Source: Mesostigma viride (lineage: Eukaryota > Streptophyta > Mesostigmatophyceae > Mesostigmatales > Mesostigmataceae). From it: a DNA stretch of 64,000 nt. Where the stretch lies: assembly GCA_009746045.1 (NCBI GenBank), contig RPFO01000584.1:1112343-1176342 (forward strand), in the 5' to 3' direction. The translations under genes were made by a program, and so were the position numbers. Shown one piece after another: positions 37,805 to 52,800 of this stretch. Under the pieces are notes generated by a model, which saw only the letters and a list, made by a program, of their open reading frames with translations, made no database searches and was not told the DNA's origin. Each line of letters opens with the position of its first letter. Positions within the stretch are counted from its first letter, which is position 1.

Positions 37805-40800
37805 ACCTGCCTACTTGCCTGCCTGGGTATGAATGTGATGATAAGTGCAGCATTGCTTGTATAGCAACAAAAGCTTCCGGTTCATGCGACGATTGCTTGG
37901 TGCCTGGGTGCCTTGCCTCGGCCTGGCTCACAACCCATAAAAAGCAGGCTTTGCAGTCCCCCCACGGGGTTCCCTTCTTGTCAGGGAATGACGGCCTCAA
38001 CTGTGCCAAGCATTCTGACACCCCCATGAAAGCAAGCAGGGGTCACCCACCACACCCGTAGCAGTCACCCACCACACCCTGGGTTGCACCGCCTTGAATG
38101 CATGACAGCGGCAACAATTGCAGGCTTTCCAGCCACCCATCACTTACAGCCTTGCCAGAAAGGGAGAATTTTGCACCCATGTCGCAGGGATGTAGCCGGA
38201 CATTAGGTTGTTCGCGACGTCACTGCACACATGACCACAAACACCACCCCGCGTTGGGAGCTTCAACAGCCACGTTAAGCATTAACGGACTTTATCACAC
38301 GGTTAAGCGTGTCGGCAGTATGTTCTGAACATCACTTGCAGAGAGAGTCCATGCAGTTCACGCATTGCTGGAAAACCAATCGCTTCTTGCGCACCGTTAC
38401 CAGAGTCAATGCAGTCTGTACAAAATAGCAGAACCCGTGTTTTCCATGCGGTACTGGTAGGGTCACCGGAACAACTTTGAAAGAGCCAAGACTTCAGTAG
38501 CATCATTATTGAAGTTACTGCTTTTAAACACTGGAGAAATTCTCTCTGTACATAGCCAGCAGACGGTGACTCTTGTTACAGAGACATATTGTCTGCAGCC
38601 CATGATGCCACTGAGGCCGCAATCTACATTTCCATAAAATGACATGCAGCAGCAAATGAGTAGGCAACAAATGAGGCAGCAGGCTGTATGTGCCTGCATC
38701 CTGCGTGCTGCCGGGTTGAGTAATGAGTGAGCAGTTGCAAGGCAAGCAACGATGAAGCCATGAATGTAGGCAAGGCACGACCCAAGGCAATATGGCATGG
38801 GCAACAGTGCAGGCCATCACGGGGCCAATGATGCCGGCCACAGTGGAGGGCATCACTGCTGCATCATTGTCGAGCATGTTGTGGGGCAAGGCAGGATGTG
38901 CACAGGAACCACGAGGAAGGTCGCAGTGGAGACACCGCTGATACACCATCAATCGCATCTCATCCCGCCAGGAACAGGCCAGGGTGGTGCTGGAATGTGC
39001 ATGCCGCCGCAAAGTGCTTTGAGATGAATCGGGAAAGCAACCCCCTCACAGTGGCTAGGAAAGCGGCAGGAGCACAGGACACAGCAAGGCGAGAGATCTT
39101 TGCAGAAATGATGCCTAAAACCGGCCAGGCATCCCAGCATGACCAGGCGGATGCCCCTTGCCATGCTAGATGTCAAAGGATCAACCCTGAACCCTGCGAA
39201 ATTCTGATCTAAAACGTCCGTCCGTCGGTCGGTCGGTCGGTCGGTCGGTCGGTCGGTCGGTCGGTCGGTCGGTCGGTCTGTCGGTCGGTCGGTCGGTCCT
39301 TCGGTCGTTCGGTCGTTCGGTCGGTCGGTCGGTCGGTCGGTCGGTCGGTCGTCGGTCGGTCGGTCGGTCGGTCGGTCGGTCGGTCGTCGGTCGGTCGGTC
39401 GGTCGGTCGGTCGGTCGGTCGGTCGGTCGGTCGGTCGGTCGGTCGGTCGGTCGGTCGGTCGGTCGGTCGGTCGGTCGGTCAGTCGGTCAGTCGGTCGGTC
39501 GGTCGGTCGGTCGGTCGGTCGGTCGGTCGGTCGGTCGGTCGGTCGGTCGGTCGGTCGGTCGGTCGGTCGGTCGGTCGGTCGGTCGGTCGGTCGGTCGGTC
39601 GGTCGGTCGGTCGGTCGGTCGGTCGGTCGGTCGGTCGGTCGGTCGGTCGGTCGGTCGGTCGGTCGGTCGGTCGGTCGGTCGGTCGGTCGGTCAGTGGGTC
39701 GGTCGGTCAGTCGGTCAATCGGTCCGTTGGTCGGTCGGTCGGTGTGTTAGGAATGGGGGGGGGGGGGAGGGAATGGAAGGATGAACAGATAGATAGACAG
39801 ACCGTGCAAAAGGCACATGGCCGCCACCACTTACACTCGGGTGAACCACGGGGTCAGCGTGCCTTGGCTGGGGAGGAACCCAGAGAGCCGGTTGCTGGAG
39901 AAGATGCTGCTTATGACAAGGGGACAACCACATGATAAGGAATGGAACCATCCACATGATTAGAAGGAAGAAAGAAAGATACTATGGGACGTTGAATTCC
40001 CCCTGCCCCTTCCCCCCCATGTCCTGAGGAAGTAGTGCGCCGACAATACGGCAAACCTACACGTTCTCGATTTGCAAAGCTTCATGAGGCTGAAGGCAAG
40101 TAGACAGCACACTTCTGAGGAAAAAGCGGCGAGTCATCCCATGTGCGAGGTATGAATTTGCGAGTCATGGATCTGCGAGTTATGAGGGCACTCTTGCCGT
40201 GGAAGCTTACAAACCAGCCGAACTTGTCACGACCCCAGACACAGCAGTTGGAGCAACTCAATGTGGGCAACATCATACCAGGGGTCTACAGCCGATAAAC
40301 CAGATAAAACCAAGCCATGCACCGCTGCGTAAAAGAACATCGTCTACCGGTGGATAGGGTGGGTGGGCGGGCGGGTGGGTGGCTGGGTGGCTGGGTGGGT
40401 GGGTGGGTGGGTGGGTGGGTGGGTGGGTGGGTGGGTGGGTGGGTGGGTGGGTGGGTGGGTGGGTGGGTGGGTGGGTGGGTGGGTGGGTGGGTGGGTGGGT
40501 GGGTGGGTGGGTGGGTGGGTGGGTGGGTGGGTGGGTGGGTGGGTGGTGGGTGGGTGGGTGGGTGGGTGGGTGGGTGGGTGGGTGGGTGGGTGGGTGGGTG
40601 GGTGGGTGGGTGGGTGGGTGGGTGGGTGGGTGGGTGGGTGGGTGGGTGGGTGGGTGGGTGGGTGGGTGGGTGGGTGGGTGGGTGGGTGGGTGGGTGCGGA
40701 TGGCTGGATGCGAGGAAAAATTCACAGCACATAAAGAAATGCTGAGTTCCACACCACTGGGAACTAAAACCACAGCAGAGGACGCAAACAGCCGCCCATG

Positions 40801-43800
40801 GCATGCGATGCACTACCCATGGCCATGGCCCCCCATCAGATACAGATACACAGAGAGAGGGAAGGGGTGGGTGGGTGGGGGGAGGACAATGGGGGTAGTG
40901 AGCATACTATCATGTGGCGCTATCATGGATCCCAGGAGTACCCTCTCAGCTGTCATGTTCAAGGACGTCATCATGAGTTGAAGCAATGCGAGCAGCGCAA
41001 CGCACCCCTGAGCACCCAATGGCAAGGCGCGCTTACAATTTTTCCTGATAAGCACCCGTTGTGTCGCTTTGAAACGCGGCCTCGTGCACTGTCCCACTCA
41101 GCATGTTGCCCGAGAGATCACTGCGCCAATTGTGGTGGCAGGTATGCAGAGCCAAGAAGGGCACGGGTGACAGCAGGACAGATTAAGGTACACACCAAAA
41201 GAGGTGTTGTGGAACCAGGCAAGTGGACGAGCTGTAGACATGAGGCATGATCGCAGTCACTAAACGGGCTCGCTGCAGGCCTAGGACATACATAGCGAGG
41301 TCCCCCAAGCCTGCCCTTAACGTGTTATTTGTCTGTCACAGGCTCGTTTTTTCCAGCACATGCCTCACAGCCTCCATTTTGTGAAATGTCTAAACAGGGT
41401 CCACAGGGGAACAAGCTTTGGCCATTCCCTCAGCTTGCGCGGCTGCACCGATTGTTTTGCATGCTTTCCAAGAAACTCGTTGTGTTCGCGCTTGCTTGAG
41501 CAGTGGACAAGTAGGCCCACCAGGTGACAATGATGCCCCTCCCCTCCAACCCACCCTTCAATCCTCTCCCTAATGCCTCCAAGGTTACCCTTGCTACCTC
41601 CCAGGAACAACCCTGAGCACTTTGTATCTATCAGGGCGCCATGTCACGTGCTCGGTGCTGGGAGGAAGTGGTGGGGTGGGGCCAGATAGTAGGAGCATGA
41701 AGGGCATGGCATGACATACAACCATTTCGGCAAATTCCATGGCGTTTTCCCCAACAACCCCATATACCGATGAGTGAACTGAGGCCAATATACATTATGC
41801 CCTACAGAAGCCATAATTATCACAGGTCACATGTTGACCGACACAGATGGCGGCAGGCCATGGACACTCACACGACGGCGTTGCAGCGCGCCATGGACAC
41901 CCACACGACGGCGTTGCAGCGCGCCATGGACACTCACACAATGGAGTTGCAGCGCGCCATGGACACGCACACGACGGCGTTGCAGCGTGCCATGGACACT
42001 CACATGATCGAGTAAGCTGGGACGTTCAGGAGTGCAAGAGGGATGGTGCCGGTCAGCTGGTTGTTGGCAAACGACCTGCCAGAGGGATGCCAATGGCAAC
42101 GAGAGAAATATTGTACTCAGTGCCCCTTAGTCAAATCTGCACGGTTCACTGCGTCAACTAGGGTGGACGTCCCATCCAACCCACGATAGCGGTTTTCCAG
42201 ACAATGCACCAAAGCAGGCACCAAAGCAGGCACCAAACACGTCACCAAAACAATGCCCTGTTTCAGCACGGAAGCAAAGCCCTGTTAGAGCAGGAAGTAA
42301 CCGGATGGTCACATGCCAATAGAGCAGGAAGTAACCGGATGGTCACATGCCAATAGAGCAGGAAGTAACCGGATGGTCACATGCCAATAGAGCAGGAAGT
42401 AACCGGATGGTCACATGCCAATAGAGCAGGAAGTAACCGGATGGTCACATGCCAATAGAGCAGGAAGTAACCGGATGGTCACATGCCAATAGAGCAGGAA
42501 GTAACCGGATGGTCACATGCCAACTGCCAAAGGAGAGGTGAGAAAAAGTGCATAAAGGGATTAACGATGAGAAGCAGCACTGCATGACCAGGGATAGGGA
42601 TTACTGCAGCAATAGGTGAGATCCTGCTGTGACGCCTGACTATAGCCAGCCTCAAAGACTATGAGCGTCCCAGCGATGCTGTGCAGGATGGCTGCACGCA
42701 TGCACGCACTGCCCGCATTGGAGGTTTTGATGCATACCCAGTTTCTGCCCTGGTTGCGTTTTGCATTACCCTGGATGGTTTGTTGGGAGCCAAGTAGGGC
42801 CCCCGGCTTTTCTTTATTCAATTAAAATTCTTTGTTTGTTTTTCCGTCGTGCAGCCGTTCAAAGCAGTCGGGTATTTGTTTACTACAGCAAGTTCCGCAC
42901 CTTTTTGGTTGTTTGCTTGCTGTTTCCTTGTTGTTTCAAATACCTAGGGCCGGCAAGATTTTATTAATCAATTTACCTTGTTTGTTTGCTAGTTCATTTA
43001 TGATCCAGTCCACACCCCTGGGACTTAGATAATTAAAATTTCTTTGTTTGTTTTAACGTTTTCAGGCGGAAAGATTTCTAGCGATTCTTTATTTAATAAA
43101 ACTTCCAATGCGGGCGGTGTAATTCGTCAAGGAACGCAGCATCGCTTGCAAGCATTGCGCCAAGCAAAGGTCTGACCTACCCTTCCAACACTTCAAAGAT
43201 GCAATTAGGGCATAGAAGAAATAGTGCCATTCCACAATCTTCAAATCCCCAAAGATCCTAGAAGTCTGTTTCTTCTTCAACTAACAAGGTTGGAAACTCT
43301 AACGCCATTCCATGGGGGCTTGCAATTCAACAAAGAAAGTGGGAGTGCATGACATCCGCACAACCATTCCACCTTGTTATGCCAGCCCATGCGTATACGG
43401 CCTGACCTGTCCTCTATTCGAGGTATTGGCCATGCCGGACAGATGTCCGGAAACGATGCACACGCCTAGCACACAAACCGGAAGGGCCAGACAAGGCCAC
43501 TCAACCCAACATTACCAGCGTATACCAGGCACATGAGGGATGTCCAACCCAACATTACCAGCATATCCCAGGCACATGAGAGATGTCCAACCCAACATGA
43601 CTAGCATATATCCCAGGCACATGAGGGATGTCCAACCCAACATGACTAGCATATCCCAGGCACAGGGATTTGGGCAGAACTGTTGACACACTGCCACAAG
43701 AAAGATACACGTCGAGGGGCACAGGGATGCTCATGGACACCTGAACTTTGACAACGAGGAAACAATTACAGAAAATTTGCACAAATTCATACAGTGACAG

Positions 43801-46800
43801 GCAGATATTTTTCTGGTACCTGCCCTGATGTACACGCAACGTGTGCAGGAAACGCTTCGCACAGAATTCACACCCATGATTGCAGAGAAATGCTGGCTGG
43901 GCGTGCGAGGAAGTTGCTTGACTACGCTTGGAGGCATCGAGATGCGGCAACATGACAAAGGACAATATGACTGAGGCCCCTGCCTGCCTGGCTCAAGTGA
44001 GGAACCCCATCCACCACATCGCAAGTTTGGTAAGCGAGACTGCCAACGTGAACACAAGAGGTGCATGCGAACCCGAAACAAAGGTCTGAAGTTGTTGCCT
44101 TATCTGGAAGGCTCTGTGCTTGTGCTGCATCATGCCAGAGCGTTTCCAAGTCCGTTTCATTAAGGGTTCGTGAACCCTCACCCAGGCGTAGAGGGCGAGG
44201 ACAGCGGGCAGCGTGAGGAAACGTACAGAGATGTGGGGTAGGTGTGGATGTCATCATAGTCAAGGACCTCATCCCAGACTTCAGGGATGGTCCCAGTAAA
44301 GAAGTTGTTGCTCAGGTCCCTGCCAGAGTGACGCAGCCAATGAGAAAGCCATCAAAAACAGGAGGCAAACCCCAGGACAGACGGTTTTAGTCTAATGAAC
44401 AAAGGAACAAAGAATGCGGTCGTCAATAGAGGCCAGGAGAAGGAAGAGCTGTCCCAAGGGTGCCCCAGCTAGTCCTCGAATATTTTTTTATAACGCAGCG
44501 CTGCACCTATCGCAGATGGTAGAAGGCATATTAAAAGCATGTCAAAAGCAGGTTATAAGCACATTATGAGCATATTCTTGAACTTCATTTAGGAAGACTT
44601 CAGGTAGTGTGTAAGAAGCCTCGTAAAACAGTGATACACGAATATCCAACAGAAGCCTGCTAGAAGCCCAACAAAAGCCTAAAAGAGCCCTAAAAGAAGC
44701 CTTACTTATGGCCAACTGAAGCCCATATAATAATACTTTAAGCCATGCATGAGTAAACATGCCTTAACGGTGCCCAAATGCTACAATTAATCTTAAGGCC
44801 GGGAGTCGGGATGCGCAGCTTGGCTGGTGGCCACTCACACAGGGCCCTCACATCAACTTCTGTTTGTGCCCACGTTGAGCCGTGGCTCCGCACGCCGGCA
44901 GCCAGCTTGCACGGGGCATGAGTCAATCGATCACGGATGGCTTGACATGCCGATAGGCCATCCAGCGTAGCAATCGGTGTTACGGGCGCAAGCGATGCTA
45001 TAAATACACCAGCCCCAGACCAGTGTGCCAAACATGGCACGCTACTTGCGTCCCATGATGGGGAAACGAGCCACTGCAATTCTCCCATCCCCAAGGATCG
45101 CAAGCCCTAGAGCACAGCACATAAGGGCACACAAGCAGAGGAATCGCTGCCCCGATGCATCACATGCAGGAATTTTCATCAGGCGGAACAGGTCTAGAAA
45201 GGAGCCACCGCATTCCTATTGTCTTTTTACAACAGATATGCCAGCCACAAGGTAACCCTATGCTCATGCCATGGTAATCCTACGTTGCTCGCAAGGCAGT
45301 CCTATGCCGGACCCATGGCAAATACAAGATGACACAAATTTGCGCCTCCGTTTGGAGGTCCTGGAGCATACAATATGCTGCGGGATATTGAGCTGGTTTT
45401 TTCTTGCATCCACATGTGCACAAGGTTATTAGAAATCACACGACAGCCCCACCAGAATCCTATTTTTACTCACACAATCTCGGCGCGCGTGTAGGGAGCA
45501 GCCAGCCGAGTGACAAAGAGGGGGAGAGTGCCTTCGAGGCGGTTGCCCGCCAGATTGCTGCGGAATGCGCGGTACAATCCAGTGACAGTCCCCCACCCAT
45601 CATGGCAGAGTAGGACAGTCAAAATGATACATTTGGCACATGAACCCCAGAATATGCAGGCCAAGTTCTTTTTCATTAATGGCCTGACAGGTCGGCAGCC
45701 TGGACACACTTTGCGACCCAGCACACCAGCGTACGTACTACCAGGTTTCTGCTACCTCATTCATGCCGCCGCGACCTTCCAACTGATGCATCTGAAGCTA
45801 TGATATCTGAATCCATTCATTCTACATTGTTCAATTAAGTGGCTGACTACGAGCAAGAGGCAACCACATCGCGCATGCCCATACGTATACTCTACTTCAG
45901 TACTGTTCATTTGCGGTTGCGTTGCGAAGCACGATGCCTTGTACGTACACCACAGCTGCAGTGCCGTAATCGCGGGCGGTCCGGTCCAAGAAGGTGCTGA
46001 CGGGGATGTCTCCCAGAAAGGAGTCTGGCACCGTGCCCGACAGCTTGTTCTCATTCAGTTTCCTGCGGGGTGAAAAGGAGGCCAATGCCAGGTACAGATA
46101 TGTGCGTGGTACAAAAGGCACAGAAGTGATTGTTCCTAATCCAACAGAATAAACTTCATGGCCATGTTATCCAATGCAATGACAGCAGCCATTTCTACGC
46201 CAACAGGGGCCATACAATGCCCCAAGGACAGCGGTTACTTCACGCCCGTACGCAGCACCCTGTCCTGTCAGAGAGATCTCTTTGCACCCATACCGCATCA
46301 TCATTCCAAGCCTTGCGTAGGCAACACCGTGCCCAACAACAGGGGTTGCCTAAGTGCAGCACGTTGGCGACAAATGGGAGTTTTGCCTCCGGCATTTCGC
46401 TACGCGCGACAGGATTTCTGCGCCTGCCGTTGCGAGGACATGAACCAATAAGCCCTTTTAGGGTAATACTTGCCAGGGACACATGCATGAAGAACGCCGA
46501 CCACCCCATCCCCATTATTTCTAAACTCGCAAAGGACCCACCTATCAAAGACACCGATCGCACGATCCTAATAATAGGAAATACTCCAATGGACACACAC
46601 ATAAAAAACACTGACCACCCAATCCTCGTACGTACCACTCGCAAAGGAATGCATTCAATGCAAGCTTGGCCACACTAACGCCACGGCCCTGCATGGCATT
46701 GTGGCTCCATGGCCTGCCCCGTGTTTCATTACTGTCTTCTTATCATGTACACTGCTGTTTACAGAAACGGTCCTGTTTCACATTGCATCGTGACTGGGCA

Positions 46801-49800
46801 AAGCAAGAACAGCGTGCAAATTTAGAACCCCTTTGGGTTGCCATGTGAACCCGCAGGCACTGGCGAGATAAACTAGTACGACTGTGCAACGGTTGAAACC
46901 GAGGGTTTGGGGCGCACTTACATCACATAGACCTGCTCCAGTGAGGACGTGAACGTGGACGGGACGGTCCCGCTGATTTTGTTGCCTTCCAGTCGGCTGA
47001 TCATGACTCCACACGTTCAACGGTGCCCCACGCACAACCATGCAAGTATGAACATTGGCATTCACCATGCACCACACAACGCAGGCATCCCAGCCTATGC
47101 GAGACTTCACGGAATATGCACATGGAGGAAACGAAACATGCAGCAGAAGCGCATTGAGAAGCACTCCTGGCATCAAACGATCAGTTTTCTAAGCTATAGT
47201 GTATCCATTCGCTTCATCATATACTAGTACGCAGACTACGGTCCATGCTAACCATACATGCTAATAACTAGTGGGAGACATTGTCTCTGACCTTGCCGCA
47301 AGCTGCTGCCCAAAAGTGCGGCAGCTGAGTAGCAAGCGCGCCACTTATTTGCGGTGATTCTCACGCAGAACTTTGTTCCATCAGCCTATGAAACGTACAG
47401 CACAAATATCCCTCCAACACTTGCGTTCTCCCAACTATAGCATGCCAGGCCCTCCCATGCATGTCAAATCATAAATAAACACTAGTACTGGTTAGGTTGT
47501 GACGTTGCCATACGTGTGACGGGCAGCAGCGATCGGATGGTCTAAGGTGGCCTGTTGTATGTAACTTGCTATTTGCGACTCAAATTATGATGTATTTGCT
47601 GCATGCTAGCCATTGCCAAGGTCAACTGACACGCATGCGCGCGCCGCCCCCCCCCCCCCCCCCACACCCCACACACCACCACCAAAAAGAGAGGAAAAGG
47701 AAAGGCAAAATAAAAATAGCTGGGCGAGATGGTTCGAAATATAGGTAACGAATCCTATCAGTAACCAGTTTGATTAGAACCAGTATAACCCCTTAAGAGT
47801 ACGATGCTATGCCATGCACAAACAGCACCCCGAGACATCTGCTTACTCCCAAACAAACCTCACTTCAACCAAGCGCGTGCAAGCATTTGCCCTCCCATGG
47901 GCGCTCGCGCAAACGCACACCCACATGGACACACACAAACTAATGGACATACTGCATCGTACATACCCTTCTTGATCCTCCTTGATACTCCTTGATACTG
48001 CATTTTACATACTTGCGTGAACTTGTGCGTCAGCATGTCTATCACGCGCACTTACTCACGAGAGCATTTACCCGGCAAGAGCCGTGCATGCGACTCAACA
48101 GGAGAAAAGATGAGAATGTGCACAAGTAGTAACACCAACAGCAAGGATGACAGGCGCCCACTGCAGCAGCAACAAGCAAAGGCCTGGAAAGACAAAAGTG
48201 AGGTACTTCAGGCAATCAGCTTTGCCCCATAACCCAGACTTGAGGTGTAGCCACAGCCCATCCGAGCTCACCAGACTTGCAAGAACGAGGGCAGGCCAGG
48301 CGGCAGGGTCCCCGTCAGATTCTGGTCTGGGATGGACCTGTTATGGATGGCGCGGATGTGGGAACGTGCATCCGCAGGGAACCATATGTCTGCAACCCGC
48401 CACTGAGGGTATTCCTTATTGAGAAAGAGCATGCGCTGCGGATACTGTTAACAGTTACCGTCACAATACCTTCGGTGGTGGAAGGTCGCATTTTTTTCTA
48501 GGGATTGGGTTGCCAAAATGGTAATTGAAATTTGCTCCACAGCCTTAAGGTGGGCATGGGCACTTAGTGCTTCTGATGATTGGTAGTTGTGGCAGTCAGT
48601 CAGCAAGTGTCAGCACATGTTTATTTGGCATAGACACTTGGGGGCGGGGGATGGGACAAAATATTCGTGTTCTTAGGCATCATCACAACCGAAAGGCGAT
48701 CGGGCATTGCAATGTTTCCAGCACCTACCCTCCAGTGGGTAAACACCTTAGGGCGACAGGGCAGGAACCAGCCATGCGGCTTCCACATATCAAATGATAA
48801 TGGCTCGATACCTACAGCCTACTTAACAATAGCTGGTTTCCCAGAGGATGGGGGGCTCTGTTGAGCTGATCGCCGTTCACTGGCGAAACAGGCACGGTCA
48901 AGAGCGGCGCAGAGTGGGCGGTACGCATGGCCTCTAGTCCCAGGTCGGGGAGGCTACAAAGGCTGGACATCTGGGTCTATGGGTCTTGATGACGAGGCAT
49001 TGGCAAACATGTAATACTCGCAAAAACATTTTTTCAGGCTTGGGAAAGAAAAAAGGATTACAAATGTGCCACTTACAGCTTTTCAAGGAAGTAAAGGCTG
49101 CTGATGCTTGCAGGGAGGGTCCCTGTAAGACCGCTGGTGCTAGAAAAGTCTCTGCAGACACACCAATACATACACACACATAGGAATGAACACAGTCATT
49201 GTTTTGCCCCTGAAAACAGCCTTACAACGTCTCGGCCTGGGAGGCCTTCTGCATGAAGAAAGCATCCTCACTATTGCATTGCGTTCGAGTGACAGTGCAG
49301 CGCGGTGTAATAAGTACCTACTTTGTGAGCAGATGTTGTTTGCCGGTACATCTTCTTTCACGCACCCTGGCAAGCATTCCACGCACAATCTCTGTAGGTC
49401 CATGCTGACGTGCAGCACGAACGAGTATACAGGACTGGATACACGCCAATCCCAACCCCATCTGATGAGGGGGGGGGGGAGGCTATTGGGTGCGGACGTT
49501 CAATTAAGGAACCTCCCATGGAATGACAAGGAAGGAAACACATCAACTCCCATGCGCTGAGGTTTTGCGAGTGACAGGAAATCGCTGGCAATGGGAAAAT
49601 GTGCCAACAGGGACATCGCAGGGTCATGTTGCATGGCCATCCTACACACATCCTCCAAGCACCATCCGTAAGACTGCCTCCAGGCGCCACGAAAAAGACA
49701 AATGAAAGAACGCGAAACGTTGCCCCACAGCCTAGATGCTTGTAAAGAACCGCCACCGATGCGAGACACTGGCAATAGCTACACAAACTCAGGCCTATAT

Positions 49801-52800
49801 AGCTGGCTGTTCGCGATAATCCCGGAAGGAGTGTACATTGCACCATTGCCCCCTCTGAGCGACCAGGGGGTGCGGGGGGATGCCCCCCCGATCCACCCTT
49901 GAAAACAGCCCCCATTTTACCCCAATTTCCCCCCTTCTTTCTCATTTAATTACCCCATCAAAACAACCCATTCCCCCCCCCCCCCTCCTCCCGCACCCGC
50001 CCTGATTCCGCCAGCCTTGCACGCTGTAAACGCCGGCCATGCTCCCCACGTTCCCCCCAAGTATACACTCCCTCCAGGGTGGTCGCGAACAGCCAGATAG
50101 ATACACGTACGCCTGCTCCACAGTTTCTTCATAGCATCCCTTCTGCGAGCCCTTTTACGCAGCAGATATCCCAACTGTCACTGCTGGTTCGCCTGCGCTA
50201 TGTCTTCTCCACCTCGTGCCCTCCCAAGGTCCCAGTGAGGACAGCATCACATTAGAAACTGCTGACACATGCTTCCGCACGCCTTGTGTGCCAAATGCAT
50301 TACTTGAGGGAGTACCGCCATTTCACAGCCTCAAGTCGCGCTCGTCACCCAAACTGCGGCAAACCACGTTACGCCGCAGCAAAGTTGTCCTATCTATGCA
50401 GCCCGACTAGTTGCCACGATTGAGTAGTGAGTACTAGGCTTTATCGCCGTGGCTACGAACCCACAACACGGGGACCCCAATCACGAGGGCCCATAATCAA
50501 AAAAGGAAAAGAAAACTGCGAACCCAGCTTCAGGGGGGAGTGACCATACCCACGCGAAAAGACTTACACTGCGGAGACGTACTCCTGCTGGTCGTCCTTC
50601 AGCACGCAGGATAGGCCAAACCAATCATCCCCCCCACAGGGGTCCTTATCATTCTCGCTGAAGGTCTTGCCCCCGCCCGTCAGCAGCTCCAACCGGCCAC
50701 CGGACACCGCCATGCCCAGCTCAAGCAGAAGCTGCGTCTCCACTGGAGAGTGGATGGCCAGCATATATTACGGTTGGCAATATAGAAGAAAACCCGGGGA
50801 ATGACCGGCACGAGTCTTAGTGGGAGGGATTGCACTGGGCTGAGGAAAGCGATGAGAGGAGCGGCCGAAGTGGATGCTTGGCCGGGATGGGGGCCAGGGC
50901 ATCGAGGAGAGGAGAAGAGGAGAGGAGGAGAGGAGGAGAGGAGGAGAGGAGGAGAGGAGGAGAGGAGGAGAGGAGGAGAGGAGGAGAAGAGGAGAGGAGG
51001 AGAGGAGGAGAGGAGGAGAGGAGGAGAGGAGGAGAGGAGGCGAGGAGGCGAGGAGGCGAGGAGGCAAGGAGGCGAGGAGGCGAGGAGGCGAGGAGGCGAG
51101 GAGGCGAGGAGGCGAGGAGGCGAGGAGGCGAGGAGGCGAGGAGGCGAGGAGGCGAGGAGGAGAGGAGGAGAGGCGGAGAGGCGGAGAGGAGGAGAGGAGG
51201 AGAGGAGGAGAGGAGGAGAGGAGGAGAGGAGGAGAGGAGGAGAGGAGGAGAGGAGGAGAGGAGGAGAGGAGGAGAGGAGGAGAGGAGGAGAGGAGGAGAG
51301 GAGGAGAGGAGGAGAGGAGGAGAGGAGGAGAGGAGGAGAGGAGAGGAGGAGAGGAGGAGAGGAGGAGAGGAGGCGAGGAGGCGAGGAGGAGAGGAGGAGA
51401 GGAGGAGAGGAGGAGAGGAGGAGAGGAGGAGAGGAGGAGAGGAGGAGAGGAGGAGAGGAGGAGAGGAGGAGAGGAGGAGAGGAGGAGAGGAGGAGAGGAG
51501 GAGAGGAGGAGAGGAGGAGAGGAGGAGAGGAGGCGAGGAGGCGAGGAGGAGAGGAGGAGAGGAGGAGAGGAGGAGAGGAGGAGAGGAGGAGAGGAGGAGA
51601 GGAGGAGAGGAGGAGGAGAGAGGAGAGGAGGAGAGGAGGAGAGGAGGAGAGGAGGAGAGGAGGAGAGGAGGAGAGGAGGAGAGGAGGAGAGGAGGAGAGG
51701 AGGAGAGGAGGAGAGGAGGAGAGGAGGAGAGGAGGAGAGGAGGAGAGGAGGAGAGGAGGAGAGGAGGAGAGGAGGAGAGGAGATGACAGGAGGAGAAGGG
51801 GAGGAAAGCGGATGAGAGCGCAGGGAAAGAGGAAGAAGGGGGGGAGGGGAGGAGCAGGTGAAGAGTGGGAAAGAGGTGAGGGGTGAGAATGCCGCTGCAC
51901 CACCAAGGCAACTGGGCATGCAAGGACGTCAACATAACTGCAATTCTGCAAACTTATCCTCAAGTAGAATTCAACATACAATCTCACGCTTAACTCTCTT
52001 CCTTACAAATCTCAGTACACTGTCATTTATATCTGCCCTTGTGTCCTGTTCCCATACCTTCCTGTCGCCATACCTTGCACAGATGCATAACCATCCCTTA
52101 CACCGTCCTTAGCGAAGCATAAGAACTTCCACTCAGACAAAGGCTTCATGCTGATGGGAGATCAAGCCCTACACGAGGAATGGCAGCATCGCCTCAGAGC
52201 AGAAACATGGCCATGCAGTGCCTCTGAAGATGATGCTCCCACATCTCCCTGTTCCACTATCATACCCCATCTGTCATTAGTCACAAGCCACAGTGAACCT
52301 CAGACTGATTTCTGCCAAAGGTCCATGTGTCTACCGATGCTTCCGTTTCCTAGGACATCCGCATATTTATTATCACGTAGACCCCGCATATATACCCTCC
52401 CCAAGTGCGCAGTCTTTTCGCCCCACGGGGACTGCTCTGGCTTCCCCGCGGCTATCCCGGGGGCATTGGTGCCGGCGCGCTGTTTCTCGTGCCTGGGCGT
52501 CCCTGTGGGTGACCCTGACTACGTCGAAGAGGAGCTCCGGGCCACCGTGGAACAGCGCGCCCATCTCCTCGAGACGGGCGCGCCTCAAGGACCCCCAGAC
52601 CAAAGGGCTCCTCCTCTGGTTTTGCACCCACCCGCGGGTGGTTCACTCGCTCCGTGGCGCTCCCCCCCACTTGGTGCGGCTTGCCGCGGAGGACCACGAC
52701 GAGCGCATTCAGGCCCCCTGGCAGGTGCTCCTCCCCAGCCCTAGCCTGCCAGCTCACTCCATGCGCTTGGCCACCCTCCCCTGCCGCACGGGCGGGTGTG

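Noticed and set aside
50680-51987. Several 300-430-residue open frames (Ser/Pro/Leu or Arg/Glu/Gly)
   Set aside because: They arise from the GAGGAGAG microsatellite and are open in all frames.
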